In this document: positions 16,127 to 24,079 of the stretch, piece after piece
How positions within the stretch are numbered: the stretch's first letter is position 1
How the letters are laid out: every line of letters starts with the position of its first letter
Program-made: the position numbers and the translations under genes
The notes under the pieces: generated by a model
What the model saw: only the letters and a program-made list of their open reading frames with translations
What the model was told of the DNA's origin: nothing
Database searches by the model: none
From: Gammaproteobacteria bacterium UBA2679
GTDB taxonomy: Bacteria; Pseudomonadota; Gammaproteobacteria; Pseudomonadales; Oleiphilaceae
DNA: 64,000 nucleotides
Direction of reading: 5' to 3'
Assembly: GCA_002354735.1 (NCBI GenBank)
Contig: DEMD01000009.1
Span: forward strand, 224,705-288,704

Positions 16127-17227
16127 ATGTCCTTACGCAGCACCTCGCTTGGTTGCGTGCTCTTTATGACTTTCTGGATGTCAGCCTTACATGCTGGCGC
16201 GGCGGTACCGGGTAGTCATCAACTGAACCTGGCCGAGGCCAATAAGCTGGTGGCTCTGCCGTTGAACTGCATCGAGAAACCCTATCCCTATAAAGTTGGA
16301 TGGGTCTTGCGTGGTGCTGAGGATCTCAAACCGCCTTCCGTTGTGCACCCTGTGTTTAATGGATGTTACGACTGGCATAGCGCTGTGCATGCCTATTGGT
16401 CCTTGGTGACGCTGGCGCGGCAGTTTCCCGAGCTGGAGAAGACCGATGCTGTGAGGTCGGTGCTCCGGCGCAATCTGACGCCGCAAAAGGTCGCCAAGGA
16501 GCTCGCTTTCTTCCATGACGAAAGAAATACTGCATTCGAGCGTACCTATGGCTGGGCATGGTTGCTGAAACTGCAGCTTGAATTGCAGCAATGGAAAGAC
16601 CCGCTAGCAGAGCAGCTCGCTGCCAATCTCAGACCGCTCAGCGATCTTATCGCGCAGAGATATCTTGAGTTCCTGCCCCGGCTCGTTTACCCGGTAAGGG
16701 TCGGCGTGCATGGCAATACCGCCTTCGGCCTGAGCTTCGCGTTTGACTACGCAACGCACAATGAAAATTCGGCTCTGCAGTCCCTGATCACTAAAAGGGC
16801 CAGGGATTTTTACCTGGAAGACCGCCAGTGCCCAATCGCCTGGGAACCGAGCGGCTATGACTTTCTATCGCCCTGCCTCGAAGAGATGGGGTTGATGCTG
16901 CGTATTCTGCCAGAAAAACTGTTTCTCACGTGGCTGCAGGGCTTTCTTCCGCAGCTGGCTGATCCGGATTTCACCATTGATACGGCTGAGGTCGGTGACC
17001 GGACAGATGGCAAACTGGTGCATCTGGACGGATTGAATTTCAGCCGAGCGTGGAACCTGTACCTGTTGGCAAACCGTTACCCGCAATATCTGCATCTAAA
17101 GGACCTGGCTGATCGGCATGTGGCGTACTCTTATCCGAATTTAATCGGCGACAGTTATGAGGGCGGGCACTGGCTTGGCAGCTTCGCCATTCATGCGCTA
17201 AACACTTCACGGAATCAGCAGGAGTGA
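16127..17227 (+). CDS. DUF2891-family exported protein
   Basis: A 366-residue protein with an N-terminal signal peptide (to about A-L-H-A-G-A-A). The mature part shows the family's conserved block H-P-V-F-N-G-C-Y-D-W-H-S-A-V-H-A-Y-W and later H-G-N-T-A-F-G and Y-E-G-G-H-W-L-G-S-F-A. The fold is expected to be an all-alpha toroid like glycan-active enzymes, but no activity is established that I know of. A GGAG lies six bases before the ATG. It follows the glutaredoxin-like gene by 51 bases and may share its transcript. Confidence 0.85.
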   Translation: MSLRSTSLGCVLFMTFWMSALHAGAAVPGSHQLNLAEANKLVALPLNCIEKPYPYKVGWVLRGAEDLKPPSVVHPVFNGCYDWHSAVHAYWSLVTLARQFPELEKTDAVRSVLRRNLTPQKVAKELAFFHDERNTAFERTYGWAWLLKLQLELQQWKDPLAEQLAANLRPLSDLIAQRYLEFLPRLVYPVRVGVHGNTAFGLSFAFDYATHNENSALQSLITKRARDFYLEDRQCPIAWEPSGYDFLSPCLEEMGLMLRILPEKLFLTWLQGFLPQLADPDFTIDTAEVGDRTDGKLVHLDGLNFSRAWNLYLLANRYPQYLHLKDLADRHVAYSYPNLIGDSYEGGHWLGSFAIHALNTSRNQQE

Positions 17228-17328
17228 TGCGATGAGGGGAGAGCGCTCTACATCACATTCCCTCCAAGGCAGCAAGGCTTCAGGACAGAGCCCCACAGGC
17301 AATGCTTCGGATCTTCCCAGAGCAGGCG

Positions 17329-17778
17329 TCAACCCAGATCACGGATCTTGTCCACGAGCTTGATGAGCTCCTTGATCATAGGCTGAGGAATTGTCGCGCG
17401 AAGCACTTCGTCGGCCTCTATCATTGTGACCCTGACCTTCTCTCGCAAGGCCGCCCCCTCCTCCGTGAGGTAGACGAGGGTCTGGCGCCGATTCTCTGGT
17501 GGAATCTCGCGTCGAATCAGACTCGCCTTTTCCATACGCCGCAACATGCCGGATATCGCCGAAATGTCGATTTCCAGGATATGAGCGATGTGACTTACGA
17601 GAACGCCTTTCTCCGGCTCGCAAATCTCCATGATGTAGCTTTGCTGAGCAGAGATTCCATGTGGAAGATACTTTCGATAGTGCTCTGAGATTCCGCGCCA
17701 ACCGCGGTAAAAATTGAAGCAGACCAGCTCTCGCAGGAAGACTTCTGGTTCTACAACATCATGCGCCGTAGGGGGCAT
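17329..17778 (-). CDS. MarR-family transcriptional regulator
   Basis: A 149-residue winged-helix protein. The helix-turn-helix falls at about residues 58-80 (L-V-S-H-I-A-H-I-L-E-I-D-I-S-A-I-S-G-M-L), followed by the wing (R-R-E-I-P-P-E-N-R-R-Q-T-L-V-Y-L-T) with the family Asp replaced by Glu-Asn. N- and C-terminal helices form the dimer interface. It is divergent from the secreted-protein gene at 18035, with a candidate operator in between, so it probably controls that gene and itself. It likely responds to a small phenolic or oxidant signal; nothing in the sequence shows which. Confidence 0.85.
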   Translation of the reverse strand: MPPTAHDVVEPEVFLRELVCFNFYRGWRGISEHYRKYLPHGISAQQSYIMEICEPEKGVLVSHIAHILEIDISAISGMLRRMEKASLIRREIPPENRRQTLVYLTEEGAALREKVRVTMIEADEVLRATIPQPMIKELIKLVDKIRDLG

Positions 17779-17891
17779 ATTCCACCTCTTGGATTAAGTT
17801 TAGCTGCCCTGCTGTCTGTTGCTCCATAAACACCTGGTTTCCATCAATGGTAAGTCTAGCAGAACTTCGAAAATACGAAACGCGTCAATAC

Positions 17892-17920
17892 TTGACACGT
17901 AAAGTGTTATCACGTTAAAT
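17892..17920 (+). promoter_or_regulatory. promoter with overlapping MarR-type palindrome
   Basis: TTGACA at 17892-17897 and TTAAAT at 17915-17920 are 17 bases apart, a good sigma-70 spacing. A near palindrome TGACAC/GTGTTA (17893-17909) covers the -35 region. It lies between the marR gene and the divergent gene at 18035. I infer repression by the MarR protein. Confidence 0.45.
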
Positions 17921-18034
17921 CCATCGCGACGCACTTTAGCGGTGTGATACACGGCAGCTCAAGCACAAAGGAGTCTCCGGCTTTCACTTGACTCCCGTGC
18001 CCCTGAACACAATCGGCGATAGACCGGAGACCTT

Positions 18035-18649
18035 ATGAAACTTCTACATATACCCCTTCTTCTGGCAGGCCTGAGCACCCTTAATGTTTCCCAGGTCGTG
18101 GCTGAGCCAGTGAAGCCGCTCATCATAGACGTGGACACTAAGTCGGTCTCCGGCAAACAGCAGGAACTCACATTCGTATCCACCAAGGCCCTTTTTGGCG
18201 AGGGAATTCCGCAGAATCTGAAGCTGAATTTTGCGAGCGGAGATCAATCGGCCGAGTCACTGGTTCAGGTGAGCCTCATCGATAACACCCTGTCTCCCCG
18301 ACTACTTGATGGAACCAGTCAGGGAGTTCTGGTACTGGTAGGCGCGAGCCTGCAGGCTGGCAAAGGATTGGCCGACCAGAAGGCATTCAAGATGCTCGAA
18401 CGCCCTCTGATCGATCGATATCGTGGTGAAGTGCTGCTGTCGATCGCGGCAGCCCGTAGCGCCGAATGGCCCTTCGATACTTTCGAGGTGGTGTCCTTCC
18501 CCACTCTGGAGCATTACCTGGCACTGATGAGCGATCCGGAATTTGCACCTGAGCAGCCGCTCGGCAAGTTGGCCATGCAGACCTATACGCCCGACCTGAG
18601 AGTGTCACTTGGCGAAATCCAGAATCCTGCGGCGAGCGCTGGAAAATAG
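18035..18649 (+). CDS. hypothetical exported protein
   Basis: A 204-residue protein with a clear signal peptide (M-K-L-L-H-I-P-L-L-L-A-G-L ... V-V-A-E). GGAG lies five bases before the ATG. The mature part has no Cys. Its second half contains W-P-F-D-T-F-E-V-V-S-F-P and H-Y-L-A-L-M-S-D-P-E-F, reminiscent of small dimeric alpha/beta-barrel proteins of the DUF1330 kind, but the match is weak. It is probably periplasmic and, by position, under MarR control. The next gene on the same strand (18678) is truncated by an insertion-sequence remnant. Confidence 0.65.
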   Translation: MKLLHIPLLLAGLSTLNVSQVVAEPVKPLIIDVDTKSVSGKQQELTFVSTKALFGEGIPQNLKLNFASGDQSAESLVQVSLIDNTLSPRLLDGTSQGVLVLVGASLQAGKGLADQKAFKMLERPLIDRYRGEVLLSIAAARSAEWPFDTFEVVSFPTLEHYLALMSDPEFAPEQPLGKLAMQTYTPDLRVSLGEIQNPAASAGK

Positions 18650-18677
18650 TTAATCCCACCAAAAAAGGAATTTTGCC

Positions 18678-18836
18678 ATGTCTATCGAAGTAAAGTTAAA
18701 GCAGCGAATTGGCGTCGTTTTTGCCGCGCTGGCCTTGGTCGCAATGTCTCAGGCCCGTGCAGAGCAGCCGGAGTTGTGGCAGCAGGTTGCATCTGATCCA
18801 GCCATGGGTGGGTGTAAGGAGTCTCGTTGTTATTGA
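18678..18836 (+). pseudogene. secreted-protein gene truncated by ISAs1 remnant
   Basis: An ATG with AAAAGGAA upstream opens a frame with a fine signal peptide (V-V-F-A-A-L-A-L-V-A-M-S-Q-A-R-A) and a few mature residues (E-Q-P-E-L-W-Q-Q-V-A-S-D-P-A-M). At about base 18810 the sequence turns into transposase sequence in another frame and the original protein stops after 52 residues. The lost part cannot be inferred. It is likely the second gene of the MarR-associated unit. Confidence 0.65.
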
Positions 18837-19134
18837 AGTTGAGCTGAAAAAAAATGGTAAGACAGGTTTGGAAAGACACTTTCACATCTCAAGCCGAAAA
18901 GAAAACGCTGAATTTTCCCTCACTTTTACCCGAAAGTATTGGCAGATCGAGAATAAGTTGCATTGGGTTCTGAACGTGGCTTTCAGAGAAGATTATTCAA
19001 GGCATCGGAGCGGACACAGCGCTGAAAATCTGGCTACGATACGCCGAATCGCCTCAAATGAATTGAAAAATGACAAGAGCATAAAGCCAGGCATTAAAAA
19101 CAAAAGGCTCAGCGCGAGATGGACAAACGACTAA
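18811..19134 (+). mobile_element. ISAs1-family transposase remnant (C-terminal part)
   Basis: In one frame the translation runs S-L-V-V-I-E-V-E-L, then R-H-F-H-I-S-S, then I-E-N-K-L-H-W-V-L-N-V-A-F-R-E-D, and R-S-G-H-S-A-E-N-L-A-T-I-R-R-I-A, ending K-N-K-R-L-S-A-R-W-T. This is the conserved C-terminal third of ISAs1/IS4-like DDE transposases, including the catalytic Glu region W-x-I-E-N. The N-terminal two thirds are missing, so it is inactive. Base composition is lower in GC than the left neighbour and similar to the right neighbour. Confidence 0.85.
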
Positions 19135-19264
19135 CTTCTCAAGCTGATTCAGGACCTTGGTAGATAGAGCGATTGCCCTGCCGGACAGGCAGATCAAACC
19201 CAGGGAACATATAAGTATAGCGTCGGTGTCAACACCAATAAATCAACCAAACATGGAAACTTAA

Positions 19265-20275
19265 ATGTTAGATCCGACCTTTTCTTTAGAAGACAGCGAT
19301 AAGAATTCACTATCTAGAGCGCTCGATGCAGTTATCTACGAAAAAAATGGCGCATGCTCATACGTTAATGCCTTAAATAAGCTGGCTTACAAAACGCTTC
19401 CGGGCGAGCTACTAGATATATTTCTAACCCAGAAAGCTTCAAAGAGCCCACTCCCGTATATCTACATCAACAACATACCAACAGACCTGCAAGTCAGCGG
19501 CGTACCATTGCAAGGAGAGGATACAGCCAGCTATAAGTCTGGCTTTCGTAGCGAGAATATACTAATCATGCTAGCCAGCCTTCTTGGCGAGCCGTACTCA
19601 ATGGCGTTTGAAGGTGAAGAAATAGTCAATAACCTTATCCCCTTCCTAGAAACAGCAACTGACTATACTGGCCTCGGCTCCAGCGTAGAATTAGATTTCC
19701 ACATCGAGAACGCTGCTCTTAAACACTTCTTCCCTTACAACTTTTCTCCAATGGGGCTAATGCTTACGGGGGTAAATCATGATGAATCGGGCCCGATGAC
19801 GCGAATTAGCGACGGTAACAAGGCGCTTTCCCTTTTATCTGTGGTTGATAGGGAAGTTCTTAGTAGTGAATCGTATCGTATAAAGGTTCCTCACAGGTGG
19901 CGTGGGGGCAAGTACAGCCTCCAAAAAACAGAAACAGATTGGGTGCCAATTTCTCTTAGCAAAAACGGTAGATATTCTGATATCTCAGCAGTATTTTACC
20001 AAGACATGATCGTATCCAAGAACAAAGATGCAGAGAGAGCCTTGGGCAACTTTCATAATGCCGTTAAAGAGGTTTCAGAGGCAATTTCTATTAGACCTGG
20101 CCAGTTACTCTATATTGATAACAGGATAGCCCTGCACTCACGGGATCAGTTTAAACCAACCTATCAAAACGGCCGACCGAGACGCTGGGTCCAGCGTGTC
20201 TTTGTGTCTCCGAACCTATGGAGTCACAGAGATCTACAGCAAGTAGAACACAGAATTTATGAGATCACAGCATGA
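19265..20275 (+). CDS. Fe(II)/2-oxoglutarate oxygenase, VioC/AsnO-like
   Basis: A 336-residue enzyme of the clavaminate synthase-like (TauD/TfdA) superfamily. The facial triad is visible as H146-x-E148 in L-D-F-H-I-E-N-A and a distal His at about 291 in A-L-H-S-R; basic residues in R-R-W-V-Q-R-V-F-V probably bind 2-oxoglutarate. His-x-Glu instead of His-x-Asp is typical of the amino-acid hydroxylases VioC, AsnO and clavaminate synthase, so a free amino acid is the likely substrate. The gene is AT-rich against its surroundings and starts 130 bases after the ISAs1 remnant, which suggests transfer. Its stop overlaps the start of an AEC transporter by 4 bases (ATGA). Confidence 0.8.
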   Translation: MLDPTFSLEDSDKNSLSRALDAVIYEKNGACSYVNALNKLAYKTLPGELLDIFLTQKASKSPLPYIYINNIPTDLQVSGVPLQGEDTASYKSGFRSENILIMLASLLGEPYSMAFEGEEIVNNLIPFLETATDYTGLGSSVELDFHIENAALKHFFPYNFSPMGLMLTGVNHDESGPMTRISDGNKALSLLSVVDREVLSSESYRIKVPHRWRGGKYSLQKTETDWVPISLSKNGRYSDISAVFYQDMIVSKNKDAERALGNFHNAVKEVSEAISIRPGQLLYIDNRIALHSRDQFKPTYQNGRPRRWVQRVFVSPNLWSHRDLQQVEHRIYEITA

Positions 20276-21192
20276 CAAATATATTCTTGTCCATAGCCCC
20301 AATTTTCGCGCTGATCGCACTAGGATTCGCGGCAAAAAGGTACTTTATCTCCAGTGATGAATTTTGGTCCGCCAGCGATAAGCTGGTGTATTACCTATTC
20401 TTCCCATCACTTTTAATTCTGGAGATCGGGCATGCAGATTTCGAATCAGTGGCTGCTGGAAGTGGGTTGATGGTAGCTATCCTCGCTACTTCAGCTATTG
20501 CTGTCACTGTGTTCTTATATAAATTCATTCTTAGTCCTGATGACGAATTGTTCACATCAGTATTTCAGGGAGGCGTCAGGTATAACTCGTATATATTCAT
20601 AGCCTCTTCTCAGGCATTGTTTGGCGCAGAGGGAGCAGCCTTGTCTGGGCTTTTTATCGCCAGCATGATTATATTCACCAACGTGATAAGCGTGATCGTG
20701 CTGAATCTGTATGGAAAGGGTTCTAAGAAAGGTCTAGGCTCGGTGGCTTATAATACTGCTACTAACCCTTTAATTGTAGGCGCAGTGATCGGTGTAGCCT
20801 TGAATTTGAGCGGTATCCATATTGAGGATGGTGCTGTATATGGCTTAATGCGGTACCTGGGTTCCGCAGCGACCCCCTTGAGCTTAATGTCTGTCGGAGC
20901 TGGTCTTCTATTTGTCCTTGATAGGAACAAGAAAATAGCAATCTCCTATTCTATTTTTGCCAAATTGATCATGTTACCGGCTTTAGCAATTTCTCTCATT
21001 AGTATGCTAAATCTTTCTGGACTCGCAGCCTCGGTGGCGCTGCTTTACTGCGCAGTTCCTTGCGCGGGTAATGCTTACATACTTTCGAGACAAATGGGAG
21101 GTGACTCAGTCGCTATGGCATCGATCATTACCTGGGGAACTGTAATTTCTTTCTTGACTATACCGGTGTTTATGCTGTCACACCTGATGTGA
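20272..21192 (+). CDS. AEC-family (auxin efflux carrier-like) transporter
   Basis: A 306-residue inner-membrane protein with about ten hydrophobic segments in a 5+5 arrangement. It begins I-F-L-S-I-A-P-I-F-A-L-I-A-L-G-F and contains the AEC hallmarks N-P-L-I-V-G-A-V-I-G in the middle and C-A-V-P-C-A-G-N-A-Y before the last helices. Bacterial AEC proteins move small organic acids or amino acids. Coupling by ATGA overlap with the oxygenase strongly suggests the permease handles the substrate or product of that enzyme. Base composition is AT-rich like its partner. Confidence 0.85.
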   Translation: MTNIFLSIAPIFALIALGFAAKRYFISSDEFWSASDKLVYYLFFPSLLILEIGHADFESVAAGSGLMVAILATSAIAVTVFLYKFILSPDDELFTSVFQGGVRYNSYIFIASSQALFGAEGAALSGLFIASMIIFTNVISVIVLNLYGKGSKKGLGSVAYNTATNPLIVGAVIGVALNLSGIHIEDGAVYGLMRYLGSAATPLSLMSVGAGLLFVLDRNKKIAISYSIFAKLIMLPALAISLISMLNLSGLAASVALLYCAVPCAGNAYILSRQMGGDSVAMASIITWGTVISFLTIPVFMLSHLM

Positions 21193-21271
21193 GCCTGGCG
21201 TCATTAAAGTCAGTTATCCGCGCTGAAAGGCGCTCGAGACAGCACCATGGTGCCCTGGCAATACATGCATT

Positions 21272-21472
21272 TCATTGCTCCCACTGATTTGGATGAGGTA
21301 GATAGGCAGTAATAATAGCTAGATACTCCTCTCTTGGTGCGCACACAACATGAGCAGGGCGGCCAGTAGGCACATGAAGCATCAAGCAGCTGCGGCCTCG
21401 GGGGTCGTTCATATATTTTTCAATGATCTCGCCATCCTTGACGGTTTCTTCAACTTCGTCAACGGAGATCAT
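21272..21472 (-). CDS. DUF4258-type small protein, probably N-terminally truncated
   Basis: A 66-residue frame whose body matches the C-terminal part of DUF4258: V-D-E-V-E-E-T-V, G-E-I-I-E-K-Y, R-P-A-H-V-V-C-A and I-I-T-A-Y-L-P-H-P-N-Q-W-E. Full members begin with a H-x-x-x-R-M-x-x-R segment, which is absent, and a stop codon lies directly before the ATG. DUF4258 proteins are often found as toxins with small HTH antitoxins; no antitoxin is adjacent here. It may be a decayed toxin. Confidence 0.6.
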   Translation of the reverse strand: MISVDEVEETVKDGEIIEKYMNDPRGRSCLMLHVPTGRPAHVVCAPREEYLAIITAYLPHPNQWEQ

Positions 21473-21521
21473 TCAGTGGCCAAACCGGAGGTGACTGGCG
21501 GGTCGGGATCGTTGCCCTTCT

Positions 21522-21917
21522 CTACACTATCCTGCCGAGTGCCGGCAGCCCGCTACTCCAATACCCGAGTATGTGAAACGCATTGTAATCGCCATCATAT
21601 TTCAAGCGAAGACCAATTACGGGATGAGCGTTACAGACCAGCAGGAGCAAATGAGATGCCTTCTCATCACTATTTTCTATCAGCTTACTCGTGCAGTCTC
21701 TAGATAGGGTTGGAGTCAGTTCTTTGAGCTTACTCTTCAAGCTCTCCCCGACTCGAACGATATTCGGATGTCCATTATTTCCGCTCGTAAAGAGGCTTCC
21801 AGTAAGTGCGCTCTCTAGGAGATAGTTTCCTACCGAGCGTGCTGCATCACCGTGCCGCCCATCGCTGGTACACGACAGGATCGAAAGAAAAGTGGCGAGA
21901 ATAATCACCTTACTCAT
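21522..21917 (-). CDS. hypothetical exported or lipoprotein
   Basis: A 131-residue protein that starts with a short signal sequence, M-S-K-V-I-I-L-A-T-F-L, and a Cys at residue 16 in a lipobox-like I-L-S-C. The mature part has two further Cys (R-D-C-T-S and L-V-C-N-A) that could form a disulfide. No family recognised. It lies downstream of the HAD gene on the same strand, separated by an 80-base stretch with hairpin potential. Confidence 0.5.
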   Translation of the reverse strand: MSKVIILATFLSILSCTSDGRHGDAARSVGNYLLESALTGSLFTSGNNGHPNIVRVGESLKSKLKELTPTLSRDCTSKLIENSDEKASHLLLLVCNAHPVIGLRLKYDGDYNAFHILGYWSSGLPALGRIV

Positions 21918-21998
21918 AGAGCTATAAGGCCGCTAAGCACGCGCGGCGATGGAATAAAGGCGAAGCCGCAATTTAGTAGACGTAACTGTGACTGGCAT

Positions 21999-22708
21999 TG
22001 TTAGGCTTCACTACCGCAGAGGGCTTTACGCACGTACCCGACTGCTTCCGGCATGCCGCCGAGAACCGCCACTGCCAAACTAAAATCTTGGTGCTTAGAC
22101 ATTTCCGTAGGCAGCGCCACACAATCGATGCCAGCCCGGAAAGCAGCTTCAAGGCCATGCTGAGTATCTTCAATTGCCAGACACTCAGCAGCAGAGACGC
22201 CAAGCTGTTGCAACGCAAGTAAATAGCAATCAGGCGCAGGCTTGCTAGCGCGGACGTCATCTCCTGAGACGACCGCAGAAAAATAGTTCTTCAACGCGTT
22301 GACCCGTAGCGTTGTTTGAACGCCGTTCGCGCTGGCTCCCGTCACCACAGCAAGCTTCAGTCCTGCGCTATGAAAGCAAGATATGGCCTCTTCTACACCA
22401 GGCATCAAAGGAAACGCTTGCCGATCAAGATACTCTCGCGTTGCGGCGTTCTTCGCCTCCGCGAGCCGTTCCGGCGAATCATCGATACCTAGCCGCTGCA
22501 CCAAGTCTATGGCATTGGCAGGTGTTGGGACGCCTGCATAGCGCGTCTTGTACTGCTGTTCCGTTAACGTAAAACCGTAGCGTTGAAGAACTTGCGCCCA
22601 CATTCTGTAGTGGATGGGCTCTGAGTTAACGAGCGTGCCGTCGTGGTCAAATAGAACTGCGCGTAGTTGCATATGGTTGCCGAGATACATGATTTGTGAA
22701 GCCTAACA
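21999..22708 (-). repeat. 13-bp inverted repeats bounding a cassette-like unit
   Basis: TGTTAGGCTTCAC at 21999-22011 and its exact reverse complement at 22696-22708 flank the HAD gene. Each contains GTTAGGC/GCCTAAC, which equal the integron attC core and inverse-core consensus (GTTRRRY, RYYYAAC), in the orientation expected for one cassette on the minus strand. The HAD stop codon (TAA) lies inside GCCTAAC, as in many cassettes. I did not find complete attC partners at either side, so cassette origin is a hypothesis. Confidence 0.5.
22001..22672 (-). CDS. HAD-family phosphatase, beta-phosphoglucomutase-like
   Basis: A 223-residue enzyme. Motif I is F-D-H-D-G-T-L-V-N-S-E-P near the N-terminus, motif II V-V-T-G-A-S, motif III Lys in S-K-P-A-P-D-C-Y, and motif IV A-I-E-D-T-Q-H-G. 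An alpha-helical cap between motifs I and II places it in subfamily IA with beta-PGM and sugar-phosphate phosphatases. I use the ATG at 22672, six codons inside the open frame, because the fold begins right after it. The gene fills the unit bounded by the 13-bp inverted repeats. Confidence 0.82.
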   Translation of the reverse strand: MQLRAVLFDHDGTLVNSEPIHYRMWAQVLQRYGFTLTEQQYKTRYAGVPTPANAIDLVQRLGIDDSPERLAEAKNAATREYLDRQAFPLMPGVEEAISCFHSAGLKLAVVTGASANGVQTTLRVNALKNYFSAVVSGDDVRASKPAPDCYLLALQQLGVSAAECLAIEDTQHGLEAAFRAGIDCVALPTEMSKHQDFSLAVAVLGGMPEAVGYVRKALCGSEA

Positions 22709-22839
22709 GCGTATTACAGTGCATGCACCATTTGCCGTAGCGCTCTCTCTCCTCGCATTTGATGCGTTTATCAGCATAGTCCCGCTATCAAACATCCACG
22801 ACGGCCAGACCCGCTCGGACCTGCTCTGGTCCAACTAGG

Positions 22840-23892
22840 CTACCGGGCCGCAGTGTGCTCGTCACCAGCATCCTTGAGATCAACCACACAAACCACCGGG
22901 TAATGATCCGAAGGCAACAAATCCCGATCCCGAAACGAAAACGGCGCCAGCATCTCGCTGCCGTCTTCGTCATACACATAGCGGTAGACGTAGGTCTCTT
23001 CTGGTATCAGTCGCTGGTGTAGGCTCTTACTGAGGAAAATGTAGTCGAGCTGTTTGGCAGAGGCTGTTCTGCCATAGAAGGTCATATGCGTATGACGTTC
23101 ATAGCGGGGTATGCCGGCCAGAAAGAGCGCATCTTCCAGATCAGTGGCTTCGTAGAGGGGCTGGAATTCGGCCCAGGTGTCGTCACGTGAGGCATTGCCG
23201 TTGAAGTCACCCGCCACGATCACAGGATGATCATTCGACTTTTCAGCCTTCAGTTTATGATAGATGGCTATCAATGCCTGTACTTCAGCGGCTCGACGCT
23301 TCTGTCCACCCGGATCGAAGCCCTGCGGATCGTAACCGGATTTCAGATGGGCGAGCATCACCGAAAGGATGCAGGTGCCCTGAGGGTCATACAGGTGAAG
23401 CACCGGGATATCGCGTGACAGTCTTCGCTTTTCAGATGCGCCCAGGTTGAATGCTTCTGCCATGAGCGCTGTCACGGCATAGGCTTCCGGGTCTTCCTCG
23501 TGGAGGTACTGGAACGGGACCGGCCAGTGCCGATTTGTCTGTAGCTCAGCGGTAAATGGCAGGCTCTTTTTCAGCAGAAAACCACTCTCAATACCGCGAT
23601 CGGAGTTGCCGGGGATGAGGTAGGCTACATAGGCGCCCGACAGAAAGAATTCATTGAAATTGCTCAGCGCGGTCGGGCCGCCCACTTCACAGAGGCACAC
23701 ACAATCCGGGTCTTCCCTCAGGATGATCTGCGCCAGGGCCTTCAACTTGCTCAGGGGCTTGAGCTCCTGATCCGCCTCGCCCAGCATCGCCCAGTGCTCA
23801 TCGCTGAGCGTGTGGAGGTATTCGGGCCTTATCGGGAACGCGGTCTGCAGGAAGAGGTCCTGGACGTTGTAGGTCATTAGTTTGAACTTCAT
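22840..23892 (-). CDS. endonuclease/exonuclease/phosphatase (EEP) family protein
   Basis: A 350-residue cytoplasmic EEP-fold protein without signal peptide. It starts M-K-F-K-L-M-T-Y-N-V-Q-D-L-F; the metal-binding Glu is in C-L-C-E-V-G-G, the mid-fold region has L-A-H-L-K-S-G, then A-G-D-F-N-G-N (catalytic Asp-x-Asn), L-D-Y-I-F-L, and the C-terminal S-D-H-Y-P-V His. All catalytic positions of the family are there. Substrate (DNA, phosphoinositide-like or other phosphodiester) is not predictable. Three broken copies of this gene lie within the next 6 kb, so it has been a repeated target of recombination. Confidence 0.85.
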   Translation of the reverse strand: MKFKLMTYNVQDLFLQTAFPIRPEYLHTLSDEHWAMLGEADQELKPLSKLKALAQIILREDPDCVCLCEVGGPTALSNFNEFFLSGAYVAYLIPGNSDRGIESGFLLKKSLPFTAELQTNRHWPVPFQYLHEEDPEAYAVTALMAEAFNLGASEKRRLSRDIPVLHLYDPQGTCILSVMLAHLKSGYDPQGFDPGGQKRRAAEVQALIAIYHKLKAEKSNDHPVIVAGDFNGNASRDDTWAEFQPLYEATDLEDALFLAGIPRYERHTHMTFYGRTASAKQLDYIFLSKSLHQRLIPEETYVYRYVYDEDGSEMLAPFSFRDRDLLPSDHYPVVCVVDLKDAGDEHTAAR

Positions 23893-24079
23893 GTAAAGCT
23901 TTACGTTGAGTTCGGGTTGACGACGCTTCTCTCCAGCAGATTTTGATAGCCGTTCGGGGAGTATCTAGTGCCATTTCAGAGGCAGGCGAAGGGTGCGCAT
24001 GAGCTGCCGACTCAGGCCAGCCGCCCTCTAGATCAGTCCGACGCACGGCTTAGTGCTATCTGGCAATGCAAACTCGCGC

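Noticed and set aside
22788..22979. Short frame resembling the one at 24716-24922
   Set aside because: The resemblance comes from the duplicated EEP segment read in a non-coding frame.
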